Positions 22,790 to 31,562 of a stretch of 64,000 nt of DNA are shown piece by piece; the stretch's first letter is position 1; each line of letters starts with the position of its first letter. The notes under the pieces are model-generated. The model was not told the DNA's origin and made no database searches. It saw only the letters and a program-made list of their open reading frames with translations. Location: contig JABYQQ010000022.1 of the NCBI GenBank assembly GCA_022605405.1, forward strand, positions 558,001 through 622,000, in the 5' to 3' direction. The DNA comes from Earliella scabrosa (taxonomy: Eukaryota > Basidiomycota > Agaricomycetes > Polyporales > Polyporaceae). The translations under genes and the position numbers were made by a program.

Positions 22790-23995
22790 CGGGGTCATCT
22801 ACGCGGGGTCGTAAACCCACCCCCAGTAGCCTCAAGCCCAGACAGATGAAGCGCGACCTTCCAGATACGTCCGTCCCTGCGGCGGTAGCACAGGGAGCCC
22901 GGGCACGTACATAGTACGTCAACGTGGACGTGAGCCCCAAGCCACCCGCGGTAGCTGTGGACAGTATTTGTGAGCATCCGTGGAGGTCGGGATCGGACGA
23001 CCCGCAGAGCGAGAGCTGTTGGCAGTGGGTCCCTTGAGGAGCGCGGACTGGACACTGAGGTTTGTGTACAGCATGTAGCCCCACTCGCGCCGAAGCAGGT
23101 CTATCGTGATCGCGCTGTTACCCACCTTCAAGTGCGCTTGGAGTTGACGCCCGAACGAGGTTGTCAGTGGGTAGAACGCAGGGGCGAGCAGGCACGCGGA
23201 CTCACTGATGAAGGGCGAGATCATGTCCGAGAGGCGCGACCGGCCTGATCGCGATCTGGTTCTTCGTGAGACCCCTACCGACGGAAGCCACCTGCCCGGG
23301 CGAAGTTGTCAGATTGCACAGGACGACCATCCAGTTCGCGTCCTGCGGGAAGATTGTCGTCGTCGCGTTGTCCCGGTACATCCGCACGCGGGGGAGCCAC
23401 GTCGTTGAACCTCTCGTTGAGCTGCGTTGAGATCACGGTTCATGCAAAAACTAGCGCGCTGTCGTCGATGTGCGAGGCAAGGTCTGCGGCAGTCACGAGG
23501 ACCTGTAGGGCGTACCTCAGCCACATGCAGCCCAGGAGGGTCGATGGAGGACGAACTCTGTTTCCCTCGCGCGTCCAATCTCTCAAACCGATGAAATTCA
23601 TGAGGCTAGACGGCCCACCGTGCCCTCGGGGAAGCCAACAGTCTGCAGTTCGCTTCGTTCAAGCGGTCTGCAGCCAGTCGGAGTCGCCGGAGTATAGGAA
23701 GTATGCCGACGACCATTCATGCAGGCTCGATGACGCTGTACAGCTGCGAACAGGGCCGAGAGAGCGTTACGCGAAGGAAGGTGGTCGTTGGTTGAGATCA
23801 ATTGCGTCGGGACGACGATGCCCATGTGGCCGGGCCAGGATGTCAATAAGGATAGGTATTGGGTGAAGCAGAGACGTTCTGTACGCACCGATCTCGTTAA
23901 GCTCCGTCAACGATGATAGGGCCCGCAACACCCAGAGTTGCGTGGTTCGCCTATCCTGCACGAGGTAAGTATCAAAGTTCAGACAACGCATATAA
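22790..23995 (-). pseudogene. GH78 alpha-L-rhamnosidase remnant, copy 3
   Basis: This is the most complete of the three remnants, read on the minus strand. Blocks in order are WPGHMGIVVPTQLISTNDHL with NALSALFA (about 23870-23780), LRDW (about 23575), a helix block near 23500, RMYRDNATTTIFPQDANWM (about 23390), then LCNLTTSPGQVASVGRGLTK. These are followed by DLLRREWGYMLYTNLSVQS (about 23100) and a GLTSTLTYYV block near 22920. Frame changes and stops lie between blocks. The catalytic-domain core is recognisable but not expressible as one protein. Confidence 0.8.
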
Positions 23996-23999
23996 CGTG

Positions 24000-24750
24000 C
24001 TCACGTACTCTGTGGCTTCAGGAAGGGGACTTGTCGTCCGATGTTCAAAGGCACAACATTGGTCTTGCACAGTGTATGCTCCAGCGTACCACAGCTGACG
24101 GCTAGTCAGAACGGCCTGCGTTTCAGATACACGAGGGCAAACCTTGGTCAAAAATTCCGGTCGAGAAACACAGGGTCGTACGCGTAGAAGTAACCACTGT
24201 GGTTGCACCGTTGCACAGATTGGCAAGATGGGACGCGAAGGAGATGGCACAGGACACAATTTACAACGTCACGGGTCCGTCGGAGGTAGACGCAATGGTC
24301 AGGTAGCAAAAGCCACTGGCACCTCGCAAAGTTGCAGCTGGTTGAGTCGAGAATCTGAGAGGCAAAGGGGCGTCGACTTGCTACTAAAAGACTGGTTGGC
24401 GGCTCGATAGGTCGAAAAAGAACTGATGAAAAAGGGCGACTCGGTGAACGAGAGTGCGATATTACATGTTTCAAGCACGCACCTCGATGCCGAACTCCCG
24501 CACGACCTCGGAGCCATTCTCGCTCGACGTGTCTCCCGCTGTGGGAATGGGATTTTGGGGATTTTGAATACTGCCAGGGACACGCTTGATGGCGATCATA
24601 CAGTTCTGCTCTTCCGTGCATAGTTCAAGGCGTCCCAAAGACCAGCAGGCACAGGTGCACCAACGCCATAGTTGAAGATGTTGAAGAGTAATAGCAGCCA
24701 CGAGGTCATGACTCACCCTCATCCACACTCATTGTCAATCCACCCGTGTG
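24000..24750 (-). pseudogene. Duplicated segment X, copy 2 (unidentified)
   Basis: This is the inverted counterpart of 3900-4560, with shared ctgctattactcttca and caactatggcgttg stretches. Minus-strand frames give LCTEEQNCMIAIKRVPGSIQ, VREFGIEVRA and NQLQLCEVP blocks. They are interrupted, and the family is not recognised. Confidence 0.45.
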
Positions 24751-25079
24751 CAAGCTACCGTTGCTCCGGGAAGTTGCAAGCACTCTCCTTCGTCGACGTC
24801 GTGCGAGGCATCACGAGGCGAGCGAGCGGGCTCGGTGTTGTAGGTGCACGACTGGTTCGAGCAGCAAGTGGGAGCAAGATTGATTGCGAATATGTCTCTT
24901 CTGCTATGGCAAACACAGGTGGTGACGTAGCGAGGGTAGAAGGTGATGAGATGATGGTTTGTCGCAGTCCCACCGGGTGGGCGCTTCGCACAACTTGCTC
25001 TCTACCTCTCTGAGCTCTCTGCCCGATTCCATCTAAGTTCTGCAATCTGGAGACACGATACAGCTGCTGGCCCTCTTTT

Positions 25080-25798
25080 ATCTGTCTCACCTCGTGTGCT
25101 CGAGACAGCGACTCGAAGCCGTCATCGCCTCCAGGTCCCCCGACAGTCGGCCGGCTCGAGAAATGTACAACATCGAGCAGCGTCACCTTCCGTAGCCACC
25201 ACGGCGCGGAGGATCCCGGGGCAATTACTGGCTCAATGATGGAGGTCATAAAGCACGTCAAGACTGTCCTTGAAGACATGGGCATCAACATCACCGTCGA
25301 GCGGGAGTACGAGTACAGGTGCATCCGTCCAACGAGGAGCGAGACAGGCTCAACTCAACCAAAGGATTCGGAGACATTGACGCGTTCACTTTGGTGGGTG
25401 CTGAGCTTCAGATGAGGTACGTGTTATCTATACATCGCAGGTTCTTCCTTCGCGTGCGGTCTGCAGGCCAACCATCGCTGCTTCACAGTCCAGTCTCCGC
25501 CTCGATAGAAGGCGATACTTGGCAAAAGGTCTCTGCAGACATCTGTGGCGGCTGGAGGTGCGTGGAGAATCCACGGTTCAGGTGCCTTCCTCCTCGCGAA
25601 TGTCAGCGACTGCATCACCGTTTGGGGTTAACGTTATCTACGGCGATGTATTGCAGGATTACGGAGACAAAGTACGATTTGAAGTGGAGTCAACGTAAGT
25701 CCTTCATCCCAGCCCCATACGCGTACGGTCTGGATGTCCGTAGGCTCACGGGCAACCTCCGGGGCTACACGTTCCTGCTCTACACTTTGAGGGAGTAG
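25080..25798 (+). pseudogene. Orphan KA1-domain fragment of a KIN4-like kinase, copy 2
   Basis: It encodes HHGAEDPGAITG, then MEVIKHVKTVLEDMGINIT and EREYEYRCIRPTRSETGS. After apparent introns come VIYGDVLQDYGDKVRFEVES and finally DVRRLTGNLRGYTFLLYTL then RE and a stop at 25798. The intact kinase has the matching IYGDTSQDAGDEVRFSVE and DIRRLKGNLRSYKFLYDTLRE. So both ends of the C-terminal KA1-like region are preserved, but there is no kinase domain upstream. It is better kept than its partner at 3120-3660. It could be a relic or a stand-alone KA1-type peptide; a relic is more likely. Confidence 0.65.
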
Positions 25799-26070
25799 GT
25801 ATATCTCGCTACATCTTTATTGACGACTAGCAGGATTCTGACAAGATCTTTTGCAGGCTTCTCGCCTCCCTCGGGGAGGGCACGGGCCCAGCGTCGTGAC
25901 TCGTGCCCGCCGCATGTTGCACCGTGCAGTGGGACCATGTGGTAATACACGCTACGAATGCGCCGGTTCATACTATAGGCGGTGCGAACAGCTCACGTCC
26001 AACGGTCTCATCCATCACTGAGGTGACCCTCTAGGGTGGACACATACACTATGAGTCGCAAAACGAGAAA

Positions 26071-27040
26071 GCGCATTTCGGTTTCCCCGCCCGCGCCCCG
26101 ACTCGATTCGACTCAGAGCCAGTGCGCAGACGGGTACTCGTCCCGAGGACCACGAAGAGGTATGCGCCAGGACCGAAGTCCCTCCCTCGGGAAACAAAGC
26201 CACGACGTGTACCCACTGGCAATACCGACTGCGGAACCCTCCAACGCACATCCCGGACTGCGCTGACCCCGGATCTCTACCACCACCCAATCCGTGTCGC
26301 CCTGCGGTGGCCAGACTACACGCCGACAGGACCGGGGAGGCCAGCCGCTCCAGCCCGGAACGAACCGCTCGAGAGCACAGTCCGCCGTGCCAGGGAATGC
26401 ACGCCGTAGAAGACGAGGAAACGAACTCACCTGGTGGTCTGCCGCTGGAGTCTTGACGTGTCGAGCGTACCCTTGGCCGCCCTATCTTGGTTCTTGCCCA
26501 CCCACCACCCAACGCGTCGATGTCTGTGCTAGGTTAGCCAGCTCCCCGACTCGGACTCACTTCGAACCCTGCATCTTGGTCTGGCGGTCTTGCCCGCTCG
26601 CCTCGGTCTTGCCCACCCACCACCCAACGCGCCTAGGTCCGAGACCCGTCAGCCCGCCCGTCTGTCAAGCACGCGGTCAGCTCATGTCGCGGGGCGAGGG
26701 CAGAGATGGTCAACGTACCAAGGGACGAAGCGATCGAGCGGGGAACAGCGAGGAGAGAGGATGAGAGGACGGAAGATGGAAGAACAAAGACAAGCCTGGC
26801 GAACCCTCCCTGCACGTTTGCCCGCCTTATATATGTTCGAGTGGGCGGCGGCGGACGAAGGTCAGCCTCTCCCGCCGCGATCGGCGTCAACGGCCCACCG
26901 GCGGGGGATCCGCGGATGCGAGGAAGCGAAGAAGCGAGGACGAGCAGAGCCAATCGCGCGCGCGGATGGACTCGGCGCACGCATCGGCGTCACCGGCGCT
27001 CGAGGACGTGACGGGGCTGGGGGGAACGTTGTTCGGGTGA
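26071..27040 (-). repeat. Dispersed promoter-containing repeat, copy C
   Basis: A well-preserved copy with an intact TATATAA (reverse strand, near 26827), CT-rich leader, GTGAGTTCG donor after CAGACCGCCAG and the hairpin near 26185. A stretch of at least 315 bp (26113-26430) reads identically to 28308-28625 of copy D when reversed. Any ORFs in it are shared only because the DNA is. Confidence 0.75.
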
Positions 27041-27689
27041 GTGTCTCGGCATGTGTTTTGGTGCAGACACGACTCCAGCCGTGCTCGCAGGACTAGGTGG
27101 CCTCAAGGGAGCAAAGTAGCTACATAGACTCTTTGATGAATGGTAGACATTAGGTGTCAGATGGAGCCTGGGGATCCATGCAACAAGAGTACGACTTCCA
27201 TACCGTTTAGCTCGGCTCTCTGTTAGCCACCCGCGAGCTTCGGCGTAGTATGTACCGCATTCATAGAAGGACGGTGAGACATGGGCGGCAGAGTTATGTT
27301 GAGTGGAGGACAACAGTATAGTACACGCCTGTATGGAGGGACGATAAAAAGTACATTCAACACCCGCGCGGCGGTACGTGAGCATCGCACGACATCCCAA
27401 CGAGTTCAATTACTAGTTGTATACCACCGCGAGCAAATACCAGCCACGAGCGGAAGCAAGGATAGTATTAGCAGAAGTGCCTGACGCTATGACGACCCGT
27501 ACATTTACGGCGACTCGTGTATCACTCGAACCCAGACGAATACATAGTAAGGACAATCATGAATCAATGACTCCACGTCCCCCGACTTCTTCGACTACAG
27601 GGTCACGACCCGACTCTCGAGCACGTTTGCGCGGCATATGGGCGTGACGCCATCCAAGGACGGCGCGGTAGGTATGCCGCTGCTTAGGG
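27041..27689. other. Spacer between inverted repeats C and D
   Basis: These 650 bp separate two head-to-head promoter repeats. I see no supported gene. Confidence 0.4.
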
Positions 27690-28668
27690 CCTCCACGAGG
27701 TGGCCCGAACAACGTCAAGACCTGCGCACGGTCATCCTCGCCGGTGACGCCGATATCCGCATCGAGCGAGTGACGAGTCCGTCCCCGCGCGCGATTGGCT
27801 CTGCTCATATTCGCCTTCTCTCGTGAAGGTTATCTGCGCCGGCGGGCTGTCGGCGTCGATGGCGGACAGAGAGGCTGACCGTCGTCCGCCGCCGACTCGA
27901 ACATATATAAGGCGGGCGAGCGGGGGACGGGGCGTTCGCCAGGCTTGTCTTCGCTCTTCCATCTTCGCTCTTCTCTCCCCTTTCCTGGCTGGCCCTCGTT
28001 CAATCGGCTCGTCCTTCGGTACGTCGTCCATCCTCTGCCCTCATCCCGCTCGGACATTAGCTGACCACCTTGTCAGGCGGGCGGGCCGACGCTTCTTGAA
28101 CCTAGGCGCGTCGGGTGGTGGGTGGGCAAGACCGAGGCGGGCGGGCAAGACCGCCAGACCAAGATGCAGGGTTCGAAGTGAGTCCGAGTCGGGGAGCTGG
28201 CTAACCTAGCACAGACATCGACGCGTTGGGTGGTGGGTGGGCAAGAACCAAGATAGGGCGGCCAAGGGTACGCTCGACACGTCAAGACTCCAGCGGCAGA
28301 CCGCCAGGTGAGTTCGTTTCCTCGTCTTCTGCGGCGTGCATTCCCTGGCACGGCGGACTGTGCTCTCGAGCGGTTCGTTCCGGGCTGGAGCGGCTGGCCT
28401 CCCCGGTCCTGTCGGCGTGTAGTCTGGCCACCGCAGGGCGACACGGATTGGGTGGTGGTAGAGATCCGGGGTCAGCGCAGTCCGGGATGTGCGTTGGAGG
28501 GTTCCGCAGTCGGTATTGCCAGTGGGTACACGTCGTGGCTTTGTTTCCCGAGGGAGGGACTTCGGTCCTGGCGCATACCTCTTCGTGGTCCTCGGGACGA
28601 GTACCCGTCTGCGCACTGGCTCTGAGTCGAATCGAGTCGGGGCGCGGGCGGGGAAACCGAAATGCGCG
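27690..28668 (+). repeat. Dispersed promoter-containing repeat, copy D
   Basis: The best copy. It has a cgcgattggct CCAAT-type box near 27793, TATATAA at 27904-27910 and a CT-rich start region. Two gggtggtgggtgggc tracts follow (about 28110 and 28210), then a GTGAGTTCG donor near 28310. Next are the stem CCCGAGG (28547-28553) with CCTCGGG (28590-28596) enclosing GGAC-TTCG-GTCC (28557-28568), and the end at aaatgcgc (28660-28667). Together these look like a promoter, a spliced leader and a structured RNA 3' segment. Confidence 0.75.
27904..27910 (+). promoter_or_regulatory. TATA box within repeat D
   Basis: TATATAA is followed 35 bp later by a CT-rich tract. The same element is intact in copy C and decayed in A and B. 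Confidence 0.5.
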
Positions 28669-29300
28669 TTTGACACATGTTGCTGTGTTAGACTTTGTAG
28701 TTGTAGTTCAATGTACAAACATCTTGAGACTCGTGTTGGAGACGCACCTACGGGGTCGCTGACCCTCAAGCTGGCAACAAGCTGGTGAAGAACTACAAGA
28801 ACTGGGAGGGACACGAGTGTCATCAAGCGAACAATTGGGACGCCGTAGCGAGCGGCTTGGCGCTCTGCCGGACGGGCCGTCGCTTCGCGTGGCGGAAGAG
28901 CGCTAACGCGGGATGGTTAATCCCAACGTCCCCAAACATAGGCGCCCCACTCGCCTTTCTTCCAAACCGCCACTGCACGCTAAGACGGCGCGCCGTTCGT
29001 ATTCACGCCAAAGACGAATGCGACACGGGACCAGAAAGTGTAAGTTCTGGACGCTCAGAGTCGTTGGGTGGGCACGTAGAGCCCTTCGGATGGCCTGGTT
29101 AGTCGCCGCTGAGGGTCGGACCCGAGGATGTCGATGACAGCCGATTGCTGTCAGCCTCAGGCTGACGCTCGCCAGCCGCCTCCCTCGCTCCGGGGAACAT
29201 AACCCGCAAGTTTGCGCCAGCCGTCCCTCCAACACGCTCTCTTTCTCTCCCCCATCTCCCTCCCCCATCTCCTCGCCCGCACTCCCCTCTCGTCGGTGAC
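28669..29300. other. Spacer with CT-rich probable transcription start
   Basis: No gene is recognised. 29220-29295 is strongly CT-rich and ends at an ATG at 29301, so it looks like a fungal transcription start region for the splice-site locus that follows. Confidence 0.4.
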
Positions 29301-30102
29301 ATGGACTCGGACCCCGCTCCTCGCTCTACTCAATCCCTCCTCGACTTCAGCCTCTTGAGCGCCATGCACCAACCCCGTCCATCCGCGGTGCGTGTCTTCC
29401 CGTTGCAGCTGCTCGACCTTCGTGCTAACCACCCGGCCTCCGACCCATCAATGTGCCGACGCGAGGTACGTAACCACGGTCGTCTCCTCTCCCTCTCGCT
29501 CATCGCTCGCCCCTTTGCTGACCTCAAACCACTGCGTCGTCTGTCAGAGTTGCGGAGTGTAGTCCTCGATCAACTGGCCGACAGTGGCACGAACGCACGG
29601 GGTGGACTGGATTGATGGTGAGCCTTTCTCGTTCCTTGAGCGTGGTACCCCGTCATGCTGACACCTTCCTTCTCTAGCGCGAGGAAGGTAAGTCGTCTCA
29701 TTGCTTCGTTCACCATGAGCTCACCGACTAATCTTTCGGGTTACGGATTTCGGAGTTCAGGGATTACAGCAGCGGTGGTCGACGACAAGAAGATCTACAA
29801 GTTCGGATGCGCGCGTGCAAGTCGCCTGTATGGTACGTGAGCTCATCATCTAGCATCGGGCGCAAACGCTCACCGCCTTCCGTGTCAGGGTAAGATCAGG
29901 TACGTGCTTTCTTTGTGTTGCGAGTCATCTTAGTGTAGGCGGTACGCGGGGAGAAGAGTTCAAGATTCAAGATTCAAGGCGCAATGAGGAACGCTGGGGT
30001 AAGTGGGGGTAAGTGCGTCGAGGTAAGTGTTTCTGTAGCGGTGCGCGTCATAGGTGAGTGCGTTGAGGGAGGTAGGTGATCAGGTGAGTGAGACGCTGGG
30101 GC

Positions 30103-30258
30103 AAGGTACGTGTTTCTCTCTCGGAAGGTACGTGTTTCTCTCTTGGAAGGTAGGTGTTTCTTTTCCGCAGGTAGGTGTTTCTTTTCCTAAGGTAGGTGTT
30201 TCTTTTCCGAAGGTAGGTGTTTCTTTTCCCAAGGTAGGTGTTCTTCGGAAGGTAGGGC
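30103..30258 (+). repeat. 20-22 bp minisatellite with a 5' splice site in every unit
   Basis: About seven tandem units follow the pattern aaggtaggtgtttcttttcc. Each consists of a donor (AAG/GTAGGT or GTACGT) followed by a pyrimidine run. Early units end ctctcgg and later ones ttttccg. Confidence 0.85.
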
Positions 30259-30576
30259 GGTGCTGATTCAGTCTCGTTCCAGGTCGAAAGGTAGGTCTTC
30301 ATGTGCACGGTAGAGCGGTACTGATGGCGCCTTTTTGCAGGTCGAAAGGTAAGTCTTCGTGCAAAGGTTCAAACTGTACTGATCGCGTCTCGTCTCTCTT
30401 TTCAGATCGCAAGGTAGGTCTTCGTGGTATGTAGAACGTCACTGATTGCACTTCGTTTCAGGTCAAAGGTAGGTGTCTTTGCGAGAGTTCGGACGATACT
30501 GACTGCGTCTCGTTTCAGGTCTCGAGGTACGTCGTCTGCTTGCTTCGTGTGTCGAGGGTGACTGTTTGCTTTGCAG
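30234..30576 (+). repeat. Six tandem intron-like units with 7-8 nt micro-exons
   Basis: Introns at 30234-30282, 30291-30340, 30349-30405, 30414-30461, 30469-30518 and 30527-30576 are 48-57 nt long. Donors are GTAGGT, GTAAGT or GTACGT. Each has CTGAT or CTGAC (GTGACT in the last) 17-27 nt before a pyrimidine-rich CAG. The pieces between them are GTCGAAAG, GTCGAAAG, ATCGCAAG, GTCAAAG and GTCTCGAG. The 55-65 bp period and similar units show tandem duplication. Confidence 0.8.
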
Positions 30577-30730
30577 GCTGGATAGCTTCCGTCGGGGCTT
30601 CAAGACGTCAAGGCGAGTGGTAAGTCAAGAGGTCGTGCAGAATCGAGAAGTTGGTCCAGAGGTAAGTCGAGTGAGCGTGGAGGGCGAGAGATGTTCGGGT
30701 AGATCGAGAGGTGAGGGTGGAGGTGAGGAA

Positions 30731-31006
30731 AGAGATGGTGGAGATAGGGGAGCGGGGGCCAGAAGGGAGAACGAGATGTGCAGAGAGTGGGAGCGTGAAG
30801 GTGAGTCGAGCGAGAGATGGGCGTGGACACATGGCGAGAACTGAGAGTGGACGTAGGTTGAGCGATGAGGGGAGACGGTGGAGATAGGGGAGCGGAAGCC
30901 TGAATGGAGAACGAGATGTGCGGGGAGCGGGAGCCTGAAGGTGAGTAAAGAGATGGGCGTGGACACAGGGCCGGGCGAGAACTAACTCTAGATGTAGGTC
31001 GAGCGG
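30731..31006 (+). repeat. About 135-bp direct duplication ending in 3' splice sites
   Basis: Two copies (about 30731-30867 and 30868-31006) share gtggagataggggagcgg, ggagaacgagatgtgc and gatgggcgtggacaca. The second ends actaactctagatgtag, a near-ideal branch site plus acceptor. Confidence 0.75.
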
Positions 31007-31018
31007 TGGTTGAGAAAG

Positions 31019-31150
31019 GTGAGTGAGCGTCGAGGTAAGTGTGGAGGTGAGTGTGGAGGTGAGTCGAGAGGTGAATGGTAAGTCGAAAGGTAAGCCGCGT
31101 AAGAAGGTAAGTGCGAGGAAAGGTAAGCCGTTCAAGGTAAGTCTCGTCGG
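31019..31150 (+). repeat. Array of bare 5' splice-site motifs
   Basis: Within about 130 bp there are roughly nine (A/G)GGTRAGT-type hexamers, such as aaggtgagtg, gaggtaagtg and gaggtgagtc, with only 5-15 nt between them and no acceptors. Confidence 0.75.
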
Positions 31151-31206
31151 CGGTTTCATTCGCGGGGAAGGTAGGTGCTGCTAGGTTCAAAGTGAAGGTA
31201 AGTGGG

Positions 31207-31340
31207 TTTCTCTTTTCCCGAGGGAGGGACTTCGGTCCTGGCGCATACCTCTCCGTGGTCCTCGGGACGAGTACCCGTCCGCGCGCCGACTCGCCACGAG
31301 CCCACGAGTCGGCGCACGGGCGGGGAAACCAAAATGCGCT
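31207..31340 (+). repeat. Dispersed repeat, copy E (3' end only)
   Basis: Only the last about 135 bp of the repeat are present, from tttcccgagggagggac to aaaatgcgc. They include the intact CCCGAGG/CCTCGGG stem and the TTCG-loop hairpin. No promoter part is present. Confidence 0.75.
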
Positions 31341-31562
31341 TTCTCTTCTGTTATATCTGTGTAGTACGCTCTTGTCAGTTGGCCAATACATACCTGTTTG
31401 AACGTCGCTTCCACACGCTTCAAAGCCGAATTTCGAGCCTGCCTAGCGCAGGGGTGCTGCATTTGCGCATGTAAGTAGTACACTCAATTTACCTTCTATC
31501 TCTGTTTTGGTTCTCGGAACCTCTCTGGCACGCAACCTCCTTCGTTATTTAGCCTTCACTGT

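Larger units (their letters stand above)
29301..31150 (+). other. Splice-site-rich locus, possible multi-intron transcript (unrecognised)
   Basis: An ATG at 29301 follows a CT-rich leader. A chain of canonical donor/acceptor pairs runs downstream: a donor after GACGCGAG near 29467 with an acceptor gtcag near 29547, a donor after GATTGATG, a 10-nt piece CGCGAGGAAG, a 70-nt exon near 29755-29828, an 11-nt piece GGTAAGATCAG, then a 60-nt exon. The spliced reading frame from 29301 meets a stop in the second exon, so a protein of only about 60 residues would result. A non-coding or decayed transcript is more likely. It contains the repeat arrays listed separately. Confidence 0.4.

Noticed and set aside
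26113..26430. 105-codon ORF identical in repeats C and D
   Set aside because: Identity follows from the recent DNA duplication. The frame is not kept in copies A and B and has no domain.
2100..28668. Calling repeats A-D solo LTRs
   Set aside because: They have promoter-like parts, but I find no TG...CA ends and no target-site duplication. Copy E lacks the whole 5' part.
30048..30308. Minus-strand ORF of KRNTYLR-type repeats
   Set aside because: It is the translation of the 20-22 bp splice-site minisatellite in the wrong strand. The splice signals run on the plus strand.
30600..31391. 263-codon minus-strand ORF with THLHTHLH-like repeats
   Set aside because: It is the antisense reading of the GGTAAGT/GAGGTGAGT array, a compositional artefact.
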